Counted from the stretch's first letter, positions 40,901 through 51,186 are shown. The stretch is 64,000 nucleotides of DNA from Ciona intestinalis (GCF_000224145.3 NW_004190441.2:186001-250000); one strand, 5' to 3'. Notes: generated from the sequence alone by a model not told the origin. Program-made: numbers and translations.

Positions 40901-41846
40901 CACCCCGTGCCCGTTTGCGAGTTACCACGTATGTATTAATTTTGTGAATAATAACTTTGTTGCACATTATTTTAGGTACCTGTAACCCAAAGGCCACACA
41001 AAGATACCACGGTGGTTTATCGTTCAATCCATATATTAGACTTGATGATGATTGTAGATCACCATTGATGGTTTCAGATTCCTGGTTCAAAACCTCTTCC
41101 TGCTGTTTAAGAACAACGTGTTAGGGTATTTACCTATTAATGAACTGATATCGTTCCTAAGAAAGATGTCTGTGCGTCGGCTATACGTTGTTGTAAACAG
41201 ATTATTCTGTCTGTAAGCTGTATCGTACATAGACAATATTTGCAGTGAACCATAGCTTTCATATTTGGGGTTAGATTCATTCTTATATATAGTAGGGTGG
41301 GAGGGGACACATTTAACACATATTTTTCAAATTATCTGATCGTGTTTTAAACAATTAACAACGGTCTATCGGGAGTCGTAAGGATACGGTTTTATAATTC
41401 TTTGAATGTTCTTTGTTTACTACCAAATGGGACAAGAAAATAGAATAAAAAGGTGTCCCGTCTTCCCCCACCCTATTATACAGCAATAACATTACCAAGA
41501 TACCACGAATTTAAAAATTGACAAACATTCTATAGTTACAAGAGCAGCGACTTGTCTTTTATGACGACCTTACTTACTGCACATTTGTAAAAACGACGTT
41601 CATTGAGCTAACGAATGATATAAAACTAGAACTGTCTTAAACCTTATTCTGAAAATAAGTCGTTTTTTCACGTGATGCATTTAGTAATAGGCTTTAAAAC
41701 CACCGACATAAAAAACTGTCGTTTTCCGGCCACGCGAAGATAAAGTAAGGCACATTCATACATTTAATTGTAATTCCTACCTGGTTGTCACCTTCTCCAC
41801 TTTCAACGTTCAATGGAGCAGATTCTAATCCTTGTTCCTCAGGCAT
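34941..41846 (-). CDS. SLC23 family nucleobase/ascorbate transporter
   Basis: Multi-pass membrane carrier. Thirteen exons: 41781-41846, 40980-41102, 40493-40659, 40113-40296, 39779-39960, 39255-39378, 38649-38785, 37807-37974, 37344-37464, 36722-36894, 35705-35886, 35287-35410, 34941-35004; 1815 nt, 604 aa plus TGA. Landmarks: the QH motif in [53 protein letters not shown], the NAT signature region [35 protein letters not shown] and [16 protein letters not shown], then the cytosolic tail (ETERGLK ... [18 protein letters not shown]). The signature has Gln before Asn, whereas vertebrate ascorbate carriers (SVCT1/2) have Pro there, so the substrate may be a nucleobase. A read-through frame ending at 35655 lacks the conserved tail; the donor at 35704 joins exons 12 and 13. 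Either CAG can serve as acceptor of exon 2. Confidence 0.9.
35075..35215. repeat. Dispersed repeat family E
   Basis: TTCATAGCGTGTTTTAACAA and the CTCTCTTTCAATTA region, then AAAAGACAAATAAAAAT; intron 12 of the SLC23 gene. Confidence 0.55.
35570..35690. repeat. Dispersed repeat family E
   Basis: CCATAGCAGTTTTAACGACT and TCTCTTCGTTGTTTTTAATT, then TGTATTCAAAG; intron 11 of the SLC23 gene, directly beyond the donor of exon 11. Confidence 0.55.
36240..36645 (-). repeat. SINE family B tail, four tandem units
   Basis: Four units; the middle ones are spaced 102 bp because of an extra TTAT, and are almost identical (CTCGTGTCCGCTTACAAGTT). The longest tail array in the window. Confidence 0.88.
37045..37115. 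repeat. Dispersed repeat family F
   Basis: TAATGGGTCAATTGTAACCT, CCTTGGCGGGCC and GGAACCTCACACACAT, related to 62775-62945. Confidence 0.45.
37138..37178. repeat. CT-rich microsatellite
   Basis: About 40 bp of mostly CT dinucleotides with TTTCTTTGG interruptions. Confidence 0.8.
37480..37790 (-). mobile_element. SINE family B, tail unit plus body
   Basis: One tail unit (CCTCGCATGGCGGTGCAACG ... TTACCACGTATG) followed by a body with ACACACGCCCACAGTGGTGG, ending near the donor of SLC23 exon 8. Confidence 0.75.
38012..38202 (-). mobile_element. MITE family A copy
   Basis: TAGGGTGGGGGAAGATGGGA to GTCACATCTCCCCCGCCCTA, flanked by TATA; intron 7 of the SLC23 gene. Confidence 0.87.
38280..38385. 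repeat. Dispersed repeat family E
   Basis: TACTCATAGAGTGTTTTAAC and CGGCCGTCATTTTGTTTCTA, then AATTTGTTATTATTTATG. Confidence 0.5.
38500..38640 (-). repeat. SINE family B with tail joined to head (deleted body)
   Basis: A tail unit (CTCGCGTGGCCGGAAAACGA ... CTCGTGCCCGCTTATG) is followed at once by GAGGCAGGCGCGCTAACCGC, the complement of the tRNA-like head; the body is missing. Confidence 0.6.
38836..39122. mobile_element. MITE family A, a fragment and a full copy back to back
   Basis: 38836-38922 is a minus-oriented fragment (TAGGTTAGGGTAAGATGGGA). 38922-39122 is a plus-oriented copy ending TCCCATCTTCTCCCACCCCA. Confidence 0.75.
39475..39610 (-). repeat. SINE family B tail unit
   Basis: TTCGCGTGGCCGGAAAACGA and ACACCTCGTGCCAGCTTACG, then a T-rich run. 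Confidence 0.7.
40365..40455 (+). repeat. SINE family B tail unit
   Basis: GAGGTGTATGAAACAGAACA and CGACTGTCGTTGCTCCGCCA; intron 3 of the SLC23 gene. Confidence 0.8.
40672..40770 (-). mobile_element. MITE family A half copy
   Basis: TAGAGTGGGGTAAGTTGGGA and TAAAGAACATTTAAAGAATT; the other half is missing. Confidence 0.65.
40830..40950 (-). repeat. SINE family B tail unit
   Basis: TTCTCGCGTGGCGGAGCAAC and TTCTGTTTCATACACCCCGT; ends close to the donor of SLC23 exon 2. Confidence 0.75.
41292..41480 (+). mobile_element. MITE family A copy
   Basis: TAGGGTGGGAGGGGACACAT to CCCGTCTTCCCCCACCCTAT; SLC23 intron 1. Confidence 0.85.
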
Positions 41847-41919
41847 TTATTGCAACTTGTTAACCTCATACAAAGTAAAACTGCGTTGAGAGAAATAGTT
41901 ATTGAAAAGGTCGAGTGCT

Positions 41920-42085
41920 GGTTAATAGTCACCCCCACCCCACGTTATCTGCTAACCGCTAAACGTATCTTGTAACTCATACAAACACCGTAGATGGGTT
42001 TGCTACCAACCTCTAACACTTCCCACCAGCTTAATCTGTAACGTACCGGAGGATTCTTCACTGGTGTCAAGGAAGCCAACATAGA
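41920..42085. repeat. Dispersed repeat family D
   Basis: ACGTTATCTGCTAACCGCTA, CTAACACTTCCCACCAGCTT and TAACGTACCGGAGGATTCTT. Confidence 0.6.
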
Positions 42086-42247
42086 ATGATTGCTTGCTAT
42101 ATGAGGAAGCTTAGAAGAAAATACTTCAAACCATAAGCGCTATTTAAAACCTTGTAACTTATTGAAAATAAGCGTCCAATAACCTGATTTCGTACAAAAC
42201 TTGTGAATGTCGATAAAAACGTGCCAGCTGGCCCCGCCCTGATAGAT

Positions 42248-42444
42248 ACAGTAGGATGGGGGAAGATGGGACACATTTTAACTATATTTTCTCGTCCCAT
42301 ATAGTAGTAAACCAAGAACATTCAAAGAAATATGAAACTATGTCCCCATGAGTCTCATAGACCGTTGTTAGTTGCTTTAAAACACGATTAGGATATCTGG
42401 ATATTATGTGCTAAAGGTGTCACATCTTCCCCACACTACTATAT
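42248..42444 (-). mobile_element. MITE family A copy
   Basis: ACAGTAGGATGGGGGAAGAT to CACATCTTCCCCACACTACT, flanked by TATA. Confidence 0.85.
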
Positions 42445-42730
42445 ATCGATACGTAAACTATTTCTCTTGTAAACGGAGAACATAACTCGTTGGTATTTAT
42501 ATATCGGCACTCGTTTGTCTTTCTATATTCTGTATTCTGCCTGGTATTGCAGATATCTTTTCACCAACGCAACACAATTCCCATTCCTTGTCTTAACAAC
42601 TTCTTGCCATCCCCTTCCACAAATACTGAATAATCAGCCAGACGTAAGCGGTTAGAACACACTTGGCGCAGGAACGCAGTAAAGAATAGAAACGTTTCAC
42701 TTTTTCGTATTCTGCACAACGAATTATAAA

Positions 42731-42905
42731 TAGGGTGGGGTAAGATGGGGCACCTTTTTATTCTATTTTCTCGTCCCATTTGGTAGTAAACAAAGAACAT
42801 TTAAAGAATTATTAAACCACGACTCCCATAGACCGTTGTTAATTGTTTGAAACACGATCAGGATATTTGGATATTATGTGATAAAGGTGTACCATCTTTC
42901 CCTAT
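42731..42905 (-). mobile_element. MITE family A copy
   Basis: TAGGGTGGGGTAAGATGGGG to GTGTACCATCTTTCCCTATA. Confidence 0.82.
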
Positions 42906-42954
42906 AGTGCTCACATACATCTGATCGACTTTAACTTAAAATACGAAAGCTATC

Positions 42955-43165
42955 ATTCACTACAAATATTCGTCCGGACACGACATAATAGCTTGTATAC
43001 TAAATCTGTTTATAACAACTCAGCTACCGCACAGACATCAACCATGTATTGATTAATTGAAATCGACTGGTTGTTAGAAAAAGTGCGACATTATATTATT
43101 GTTTCCGGAATATGGTCCATACGTAAACCTAAGTTATTGTAGAGGTGCTTGCGAGCATAGATATA
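42955..43165. repeat. Dispersed 200-bp duplicate, copy 2
   Basis: Partner of 33783-33990. Both are followed within about 100 bp by family A MITE material. Confidence 0.85.
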
Positions 43166-43249
43166 ATTATCACACTATACACTGGCTTGGCTCTTAACGT
43201 CAACACATATCGGGCTTAATAGTGCCCAGTAGTTTTAAATGTATATATA

Positions 43250-43396
43250 GCAGGGTGGGGGAAGATGGGACACCTTTAACACATAATATCCAAATATCCT
43301 GAAGGTGTTTTAAACAATTAACAACGGTCTATGGGAGTCGTAAGGATATTTTTTTATAATTCATTAAATGTTCTTTGTTTACTACTAAATGGGACC
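43250..43396 (+). mobile_element. MITE family A, 3'-truncated
   Basis: CAGGGTGGGGGAAGATGGGA, full 5' half, stops after CTACTAAATGGGACC. Confidence 0.75.
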
Positions 43397-43473
43397 TTGT
43401 GACTTGATATTATTTTTCTTTATCAGATCATAATAACTGCACCAACGCTTAAACGTTCATTTTCCACAGTATA

Positions 43474-43625
43474 GTAGAGTGGGGGAAGATGGGACATGTA
43501 GGGTGGGGGGGGGGGGAGATGGGACATTTTATTTTCTCTTTCCATTCATTTGTAAACAAAGAACATTTAAAAAAAATATAAAACTATATCCTCACGACTC
43601 CCATAGACCGTTGTTAATTGTATAT
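43474..43625 (-). mobile_element. MITE family A ends, one copy started inside another
   Basis: Two left ends follow each other (TAGAGTGGGGGAAGATGGGA, then TAGGGTGG with a long G run). The second continues into the internal region and stops at CCGTTGTTAATTG. Confidence 0.7.
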
Positions 43626-43841
43626 TGTTCTGCTGTTAATACCCATTTCTTTGCTATTAACTAAATTTGATCTTAGTTATTGTAATCGAAGGAATAAATG
43701 AAAGGCATATGTTAGGTAACTCGTTTATATTTAATATATTTCTCTAACATTTAATGTTGCTTAAAAAGATCACTAAATCTTGGCCTGGAATAATATATTT
43801 TCATTGCTCTTGGCAAAATCGAAACACACACATTTATAGTA

Positions 43842-44031
43842 GGGTTGGGGAAGATGGGACACCTTTATCAAATAATATTTAAATATCCTGATCGTGTTTT
43901 AAACAATTAACAAGGGTCTGTGGAAGTTATAGCAATACAGTTTTACAATTCTTTGAACGTTTTTTGTTTACTATTTATTAGGACGAAAAACCAGAATAAA
44001 AAGATGTCCCTTCTTACCCCACACTACAAAA
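43842..44031 (+). mobile_element. MITE family A, diverged full copy
   Basis: TAGGGTTGGGGAAGATGGGA to CCCTTCTTACCCCACACTAC. Confidence 0.82.
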
Positions 44032-44653
44032 ACAACACAAAGTGAAAAAAATATTTAAAATCAAAGTAAAACTAAACCCTATTCTACATTAACTCTACAT
44101 AACAGTGCATTCATTGAACACCAACAAAGAAAATCAAACAATAATCGGATTTAGTGAGAAATTTTAAACAAAGTATTTTAAAATACCAAATTTAAAGTAT
44201 TGCACTGTACATAAGGGAAAACTGCTTTTAAAATGTACTATGGTTCTAAAATATAAATAATTTAAATAAATTAAAAAAATCTCGTAAGTGCTTATTATTT
44301 ACACCATAAAGTTATGTTGAAAGAATTGGAGAAAACACGGTTGCAATTCAAGAGGTCGAGAAATTAGAAGATAAAAATTTGAATAGAGAATACCTTGATT
44401 ATAAGCGACAAGCGTCTTTACAAGCAAAAACAAAAGAAATTTCAACGATTAATTAGGTTAGCAAAATAATTGGGCACCCAAATATTACCATTTTAGTACA
44501 TCCTGTTTAAAATGCTTTACATTTATAGATATATAAAACATATTTTCCAAATTTGAACAGAAAATAACTTTTCAAATATAAAAATTTTTCCAAATTGGGA
44601 TGTTATGTAATATTTCAAATAATTTTGGTTTAAATTGTTGCAACCTGTTGTAT
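44032..44653. other. AT-rich region downstream of the reductase gene
   Basis: No coding exon or named repeat seen. It probably holds the 3' UTR of the reductase gene at its right end. Confidence 0.5.
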
Positions 44654-47600
44654 TTACATTTTGGCTTCTTGTAATCCTTTCCAGTAAGCTGCCACTTCCA
44701 CGCCATGCCATGTCGTATCTTTCATGGGCAAGAAAAACCTGAAATTTAAAGCAACAAATTCTTGTGTAAAAAATGATACTAAGGATAAAAAATAATAAAA
44801 TACAATAAATATAACTAAAAATATGTACAGATTTATATTATGTCTATGATTAATTTATCCCCATTTGCTGCGTGCTATGCGATTTCTATGAGCGACATGA
44901 AGTCCATGCTTATGTACCGACCCTGGTTTGAACTATTTAACTACAATATAGCAGCAAATTAACTGCCGTACTTTTCCATAGTTTCTTCCATAACTTGTTT
45001 TTCATGATTATTTATTCCATGTTTCAAAACATCAATGTTGGTTTGAAGGTTCTTGGCGCTGGAGATGCAAGAACAACAAAAGATTATATAAGACTCAAAC
45101 AAAGGTTTGATACTTAATATAAAATACAATTACGTGTTTATATTTAATTCAAAACCCAAAAGTTTAAAAATGAAAACAATCGTGTCATATAATTATGTAA
45201 ATAATCATATAGCAGGGTGGGGAAGATGGGACACTTTGACTTTAGCACATAATATCTAAATATCTTGATCGTGTTTTAATGGGACGAAAAATAGAACGAA
45301 AGATGTCCCATCTTACCCCCCCCCCCTTACTGTATTTAGGCTATTATGTTTATATTGAAATATCTGTACAAGGGTATTACAGAACTTTCACTTTGCAATC
45401 CCCATAACATATGTCATACAGTTTAACTTTTTACTTTTGATCACCGACAACTCACTAATATTAATATAAGTTTATATTGATTGTAACCACAAGCACAACC
45501 ATTCTTATAGAAACCTAACCAACATTATCATTGAATAAATGAACTTGATTTCGTCTCGGTCACGATAACAAAGAACAAGAGAGTTGACAAAAGCGAAAAC
45601 ACGGGTAGTAACGGTAAAACAACAGTTGTTAAAACACGCTTGTTGATAAAAGAGAAATAAATAATGTTTTGGATAAAAGGCGTGACCGTTACGTTACACC
45701 CTTACTGCATACCAATGTTAGGCGCCAATGTCCTTACCTGGCAGTGCTGATAAGTGTTGTATGAATACCAGGTTGTATCATCGAAAAATGCGTCGCAATT
45801 CTTGAGATATCAACTTGCTTGCTCTAAATAAATGAAAGGTAAAACGTGCATGTGTATTGTAGACATGTATCACTGAACGACAATTGCTCCAACCCAGTGG
45901 TCACTAATGGGTTGTCCAAACTATCAGCCACAGATAAAAAAAATAAAAAACCTAATCACCCAAAGTTACATACGTGGTAACTTGTAAGCTGGCACGAATT
46001 GTATGAAACAGAACATCTGTGTTATAACGACTGCCGTTGCCCCGCCACGCGAGGATGAATAGGTTACATACGTGGTAATTTGTAAGCTGGCCCGAGTTGT
46101 ATAAAACAAAACACCCATGTTATAACGACTGTCGTTGCTCCTAACCTCCTATAAATAAGTTACATGCGCTTTTTACATAACAGAGCCTACCCGCCATGCA
46201 AGGATTTTCATTCACGATAACAAAAAAATTAGAAACATGCAAGTTGATATTTACCTGGCAATAAGCCGCAGCATTCTTGCAAGTTTCACGAATCTCCTTG
46301 GAGGCGGGATGCCAATCCGAAGGCCCTCTGTTAGTTAGGAGACCCATGGATAAAAGTGAAGCATTGATGATACCAACACCTTTCGACTATACGGGAAATA
46401 TTGTATATTTAAAAGTTATTAAAATAAATATAATTGGATACAAACATAATGCATAATATATTGTTTAATTGGAATCCGGTTGGTTTAAAAGCAAAAAAGA
46501 ATAAATGTAAACATTAAACTTGTAACTAACATATACATCAGAGACATCATGTATCAAATGTTTGGTTCTTTAAATATCTTGATGTGAATATATTGAAATA
46601 AATTACTTTCAAATATGGTAGAAACTCTTGTAGCGAATTATCATTCATAGAACCATGGCAATACGTGAGAACGGTGTCAACTTTAACTGAAGATCTTTCG
46701 ATAACTTCCCTGAAAATAAAAACAATATTGTCACCGTTGTTGTAAGGTACAACAAAAGTTTTGTCTCATAATTTGAATATGTTCTATTTGGACAAACATT
46801 ATTACTTTCCATGTTGAAGCAACCGAGTTTTACAGATAAATGTAAATGCAAGGATTGTAGCAGCAGTGAGCTTTGAACCCGGTATCCTACAGTTGGTGGA
46901 CATATATACAAGTACCAGGGCACCAACCCCTACAGGCAAATTTCCCTTCTAAAAAATAGTCCACAAAGTCACATACGTGGTAACTCGTAAGCAGGCCAAG
47001 GTGTATGAAACAGAACACTTGTGTTATAACAACTGTCATTGCCCCGCCATGCAAGGATAAATAAGTTACATATATGGTAACTCGTAAGCGGGCACGAGGT
47101 GTATGAAACAGAACACCCGTGTTATAACGACTGTCATTGCCCCGCCATGCAAGGATAAATAAGTTACATATATGGTAACTCGTAAGCGGGCACGAGGTGT
47201 ATGAAACAGAACACCCGTGTTATAACAACTGCCGTTGCCCCGCCATGCGAGGATAAATAAGTTACATACACGGTAACTCGTAAGCACGCATGGGTGATTA
47301 ATATTAAATAATGACCTAAAGTTTTCCAATGGGTATCCAGTGATGCCAATGTATTTCACTTTCCCCGAGTCTTTGAGTTTTTGTAACGCAGGTAACGTCT
47401 CGTTCACGATAATATCGAGTGAAGGCGCGAACTCCATGTCGTGGATCTGGGGGTTAAGAGGTGTAACAAAAACGGTTTAGAGTTACAATAAACGTGTTTT
47501 ATTATGGCTATAACGTATTTGAAGGTTTTGTTTACTGTTGCAAACCATCTCTGTGGGCCTATGAACCAAAACAACGATTGCCGCATTAAGGCTTACAGTG

Positions 47601-50343
47601 GAACCATACGTTTGATTGCAATGACTCAGATTACTATACAGGATGTTTTGATGATTTAATTGGATTTATTCTGCGTGAGGGGAAATCCGCGCTTTAATAG
47701 TTTTGCCTAGTGTTGTAACAATCATGCAAGTAACAATCGTGATAAGTAACAATCATGACAAGATATGCCTAGGAATTAGATTTATCTGCAAGCCAAATGA
47801 CGCCATCATAATTAAAACATCCGCTCACAACCTCTGCATATTTCATCTTCTATACCAACTTTTTAACAATACCAACTTTTATTTCCCTCTTCAATTACGG
47901 TGGCCAATTAAAAAACTATATTTAAAACAAAAACAGGACATGGCAACAAAACAACGGTTGTCATCTCACACTTAAATTAATAATTAAAATGATATATACT
48001 CAATAACAATACAAACCAACCCACCACAACACCCCTTACCTGTATAACATCAATATATTCAGCTCCCAATCTCTGCAAACTCTCATCCACGGAACGCATC
48101 ACACGCTCAGCTGAGAAGTTGAACATATGAGCGTAGTCTGCTTCATAACGACCAACTTTAGTGTTCAAGTAATAGGATTTACGTGGAAGCTTGGGAAGGA
48201 TCTGCCACAACATAAAGTATTAATGGCTCATACAACATGTTTGTAATCTACTATAAACATTTAACATTAAATAAATGAATGCAACTCATTTATCCTCGCA
48301 TGGCGGGGCAACAACAGTCGTTATAACACGGGTGTTCTGTTTCATACACCTCGTGCCCGCTTACAAGTTACCAAGTATATTGTATGTAACTTTGTTGTTG
48401 ATAACTTTAGGGAATGTTTTTTTTTTCTAGATGTGTACAAATGATTTGAAATGAAGTGTATTGTTGCATGCTAATATGTGTAATGCATGTTACAGTAAGG
48501 TTAAGGCAGTGAGCAACTCCAACTCAAACCATAGGATGTATCTTGATATTCAACCTTACCATGCAGAGTAGTGGAAGCACTCCACTTGAAAGTGGGCAAA
48601 ATAATTCACAAAAAAAAACAATATTATACAAATATTGGGCTTTTCAGTCAGTTTTTCTCAGAATATAGGCAATATAAAAAATGAATATATAAATAGATTC
48701 TACAAATATAAAACCATATATATATAATACTGGTACAGATAGTAGGTAATGTATAATAAAATAACAACATTAACCTTGCCAAGCACAGCTTCACTTTTAC
48801 CATGCCCGTACCATGGAGCTGTATCTATCATGTTGATCCCACTCTTGATGGCAGCTTCAGTTACGGCGCATGATTCAGCTTCATTAGTTGGTCTGTACAC
48901 GCTTCCAAGTGCTGAACAACCTTTAATAATACATTGTTTCGTAGTAAATATAATATATAGGACTATCATCAGGTTATTAGGTATAATATGTTTTTATAGT
49001 TTGATTCTTTGCAAAAATAATCTGTTTTGGAAAGAGGGTTCATGTTAATGCTATTACCTAGGATCAATAACAAGAACATTGTGTGCGAAAACATAGTTTA
49101 TGAAGTAAATAAAACCTGCATGAACCATTTGATATACAATTGATTGTCCGGCGCCGTGGCGTGGTGGTTTGCGCGCCTGCCTGTAACCATTAGGTAATGG
49201 GTTCAAGGCTCGTCGCTGCTACCATTGTGGGCGTATGTGTCCTTGGGCAAGACGAGAATCAGAGAGAGAGAGAATCCTTAAGCAACTTACCGAAAGTCAT
49301 GTTTGAAACAATCATGTCTGTTTGACCAAGTTGGCAATATTTAGTTCCACGTATGTCATTCTCATCGTGGAAGCCAGGTACAAAAGTTGGGGGCCTACAA
49401 ACACACTGTATTAATATATGATAAAATATTGGCAGGTATCATTGGTGCACATAAGACGTGACATGTAACCCAAACTTTTGCAACAGGGTGACACCATGTG
49501 TTATAGCAATATGTCTGTTCTACAAACGCATAGTAAGCAATATTAGCCGTCACCGTGGCAAAGTGGTTAGCACGCCTGTCTGTAACCCAAGAGCAGTGGT
49601 GCAGCCAGAAAAAATAGGGGGAAAAATCCAAAAAATTTAATCCAAAAAATTCCAAAAATTTTTTTTCAAATTTTTTTTTTAATAATTTTTTTGGGGGGTT
49701 TTAAAGGGGCGGTCGCGACACCCTAAACCCCCTTAGCTGCGCCACTGCCCAAAGGGTAATGGGTTTGAGGCTCAATGTTGCTACCATTGCGTGTGTGTCC
49801 TTGGGCAAGACACCTAACGGCAATTGCTCTAACCCAGTGGTCACCAATGGGTTGCTCAAATTATCAGCCATACATGAAAAAAAAAAAACGAAAAAATCCC
49901 CCAAAAGTTATCACCTACAAAGTTACATACATAGTAACTCGTAAGCCGGCATGAGGTGTTAAGCCTGTGTTATAAAAACTGTTGTTTTCCGCCATGCAAG
50001 ATAAAAGTAAGTTACATTCATTAGCATTTGCGAAGATGATATGTCAATATAATATCAAGATTTGGTTTGAAGAAAACCTGGGTTGCCCTATATTATAACC
50101 ATTCTAATAAAAAACAACAACAAAAACACAAAATCTACATACAGTTGAGCAATACTTAACTATGATATAGAAATGAACAAAAGATTCAGAGATTTTAGTA
50201 ATTGAAGATAATTACAAACACTTAGCATCAAAAATGTTTACATTACTACATGCATATGCTTTAACCAATTAGTTCAAATTACTTTAGCAACTTTTACCCA
50301 ATGTTAAAATAAACAATGTTACTTACAGTTCCGCTGAAGCCAT
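44654..50343 (-). CDS. Aldo-keto reductase, L-galactose dehydrogenase-like
   Basis: NAD(P)-dependent oxidoreductase. Ten exons: 50327-50343, 49291-49394, 48775-48920, 48040-48201, 47316-47446, 46607-46709, 46255-46386, 45738-45823, 44972-45058, 44654-44738; 1053 nt, 350 aa plus TAA. The AKR catalytic four are visible: Asp73 and Tyr78 in MIDTAPWYG, Lys104 in NTKVGRY, His145 in QIHDMEF. Resemblance to plant L-galactose dehydrogenase runs the whole length: ALGSVYRPTNE, FSAERVMRSVDESLQRL, VNETLPALQKLKDSGKVKYI, SKGVGIINASLLSMGLLTNR, GPSDWHPAS. In plants this enzyme makes L-galactono-1,4-lactone on the way to ascorbate; animal relatives are poorly defined, so the substrate is inferred at best. Exon 1 codes only 17 nt. 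The donor of exon 5 (GTCATT) is weak, and exon 9 must end at GTACGG to keep frame. The SLC23 gene lies 2.8 kb away, same strand. Confidence 0.88.
45213..45337 (+). mobile_element. MITE family A, internally deleted
   Basis: CAGGGTGGGGAAGATGGGAC, then a jump from ATCGTGTTTTAA to TGGGACGAAAAATAGAACGA, ending GTCCCATCTTACCCCCCCCC. Confidence 0.8.
45877..46190 (+). mobile_element. SINE family B body with two tail units
   Basis: AATTGCTCCAACCCAGTGGT, AATGGGTTGTCCAAACTATC, an A-rich linker, then AATCACCCAAAGTTACATAC and two tail units. This copy shows directly that body and tail unit belong to one element. Confidence 0.82.
46955..47290 (+). repeat. SINE family B tail, three to four units
   Basis: Tandem units spaced 98 bp (GGTGTATGAAACAGAACACC, GCCCCGCCATGC) ending about 30 bp from the donor of reductase exon 5. 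Confidence 0.87.
47531..47707. repeat. 177-bp near-identical duplicate, copy 1
   Basis: GCAAACCATCTCTGTGGGCC through GCGCTTTAATAGTTTTGCC; repeated at 51419-51592 with only a handful of differences. Confidence 0.9.
48278..48395 (-). repeat. SINE family B tail unit
   Basis: A canonical unit: CCTCGCATGGCGGGGCAACA to CGCTTACAAGTTACCAAGTA. Confidence 0.85.
49148..49260 (+). mobile_element. SINE family B head and body, tail absent
   Basis: Intact tRNA-like promoter: box A-like GGCGTGGTGGTTTGCGCGCC and box B-like GGGTTCAAGGCTC, then CTACCATTGTGGGCGTATGT. Ends in GA repeats near reductase exon 2. Confidence 0.75.
49545..50025 (+). mobile_element. Composite SINE family B, full length with a nested insertion
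   Basis: Order: tRNA-like head (GTGGCAAAGTGGTTAGCACG), a nested element at 49594-49747, the rest of the head (GGTAATGGGTTTGAGGCTC), body (CCTTGGGCAAGACACC, AATTGCTCTAACCCAGTGGT), an A-rich linker and one tail unit to 50020. The most complete copy in the window, in reductase intron 1. Confidence 0.82.
49594..49747. mobile_element. hAT-like mini-element nested in the SINE
   Basis: 154 bp with ends CAGTGGTGCAGC and GCTGCGCCACTG (11 of 12 complementary), flanked by CCCAAGAG (49586-49593) and CCCAAAGG (49748-49755), an imperfect 8-bp target duplication. Non-coding, AT-rich centre. Confidence 0.7.
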
Positions 50344-50770
50344 TTTTACGTAACTTTAAACACGTTTTCTTGAGTGACACTTGTTGTTTGTGCTCCAGGC
50401 TATATAACTTGTTTTCTTGTACAGTGACTGTCGTTGGCCGCATAAAATGTTGAGCACACAGGACAAAGGTCTGAATCTTGCAACGCCCGAACGCGGTACA
50501 GTACAAATGCATGATTAGAACGCATAAACACATTCGAAAGAGAATACGCGTAAATTCTACAACAGCGCTTTCGTAGAAATCAGCTTTTCGACAGTGTAAT
50601 ATCCGTTCGAACAGTTTCAAAGTTACGAACGCGTTTTAGTAATGTGTGTTTGCTTTATTGCAATATTTCAACAGTTTGTATATTTGCCGCACGTAACTAT
50701 TTACTGGGAAAGTCCCGGGGTACGAACCAGACTGAATGACTAATATTATATTACTATAGTGAGTTACATA
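50344..50770. other. Upstream region of the reductase gene
   Basis: Presumed promoter of the reductase by position; no clear TATA box or named motif. Confidence 0.4.
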
Positions 50771-50775
50771 TACAG

Positions 50776-50972
50776 TAGGGTGGGGGGAAAACGGGACACC
50801 TTCAGCACATATTTTCCATATATCCTGATTATGTTTTAAACAATTAACGACGGTCTATGGGAGTTGTAAAGATACGGTTTTATAATTCTTTGAATAGTCT
50901 TTGTTTACTACCAAATTGGACAAGAAATAGAATGAAAAGGCGTCCCATCTTCCCCCAACCCACAATATATAC
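50776..50972 (+). mobile_element. MITE family A copy
   Basis: TAGGGTGGGGGGAAAACGGG to CCCATCTTCCCCCAACCCAC, followed by a 3'-end fragment of another copy at 50985-51055. Confidence 0.85.
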
Positions 50973-51186
50973 ACAAAAGGCACGACACGGTTTTATAATA
51001 ATACCCAATTGGATGAAATAATATGAAAAGGTGTCTCATTTTCTCCCACCCTAATATATTTTGCAACAACCATTCATTAGAATCTATCCTAATGAACATA
51101 ATCTTATACATCCCGTCATATTTCAAACGTAAAAAAACTAAATATCTAATGGGTTTAAAAGTTTGGTAATATCATTTACACTGTAC

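Noticed and set aside
47066-47316. Extension of reductase exon 5 beyond its donor
   Set aside because: The frame after 47316 is SINE tail; the conserved protein resumes in exon 6 (46607-46709).
49148-49225. A functional tRNA gene
   Set aside because: Box A- and B-like blocks are present, but no cloverleaf can be drawn and the sequence continues into SINE body.
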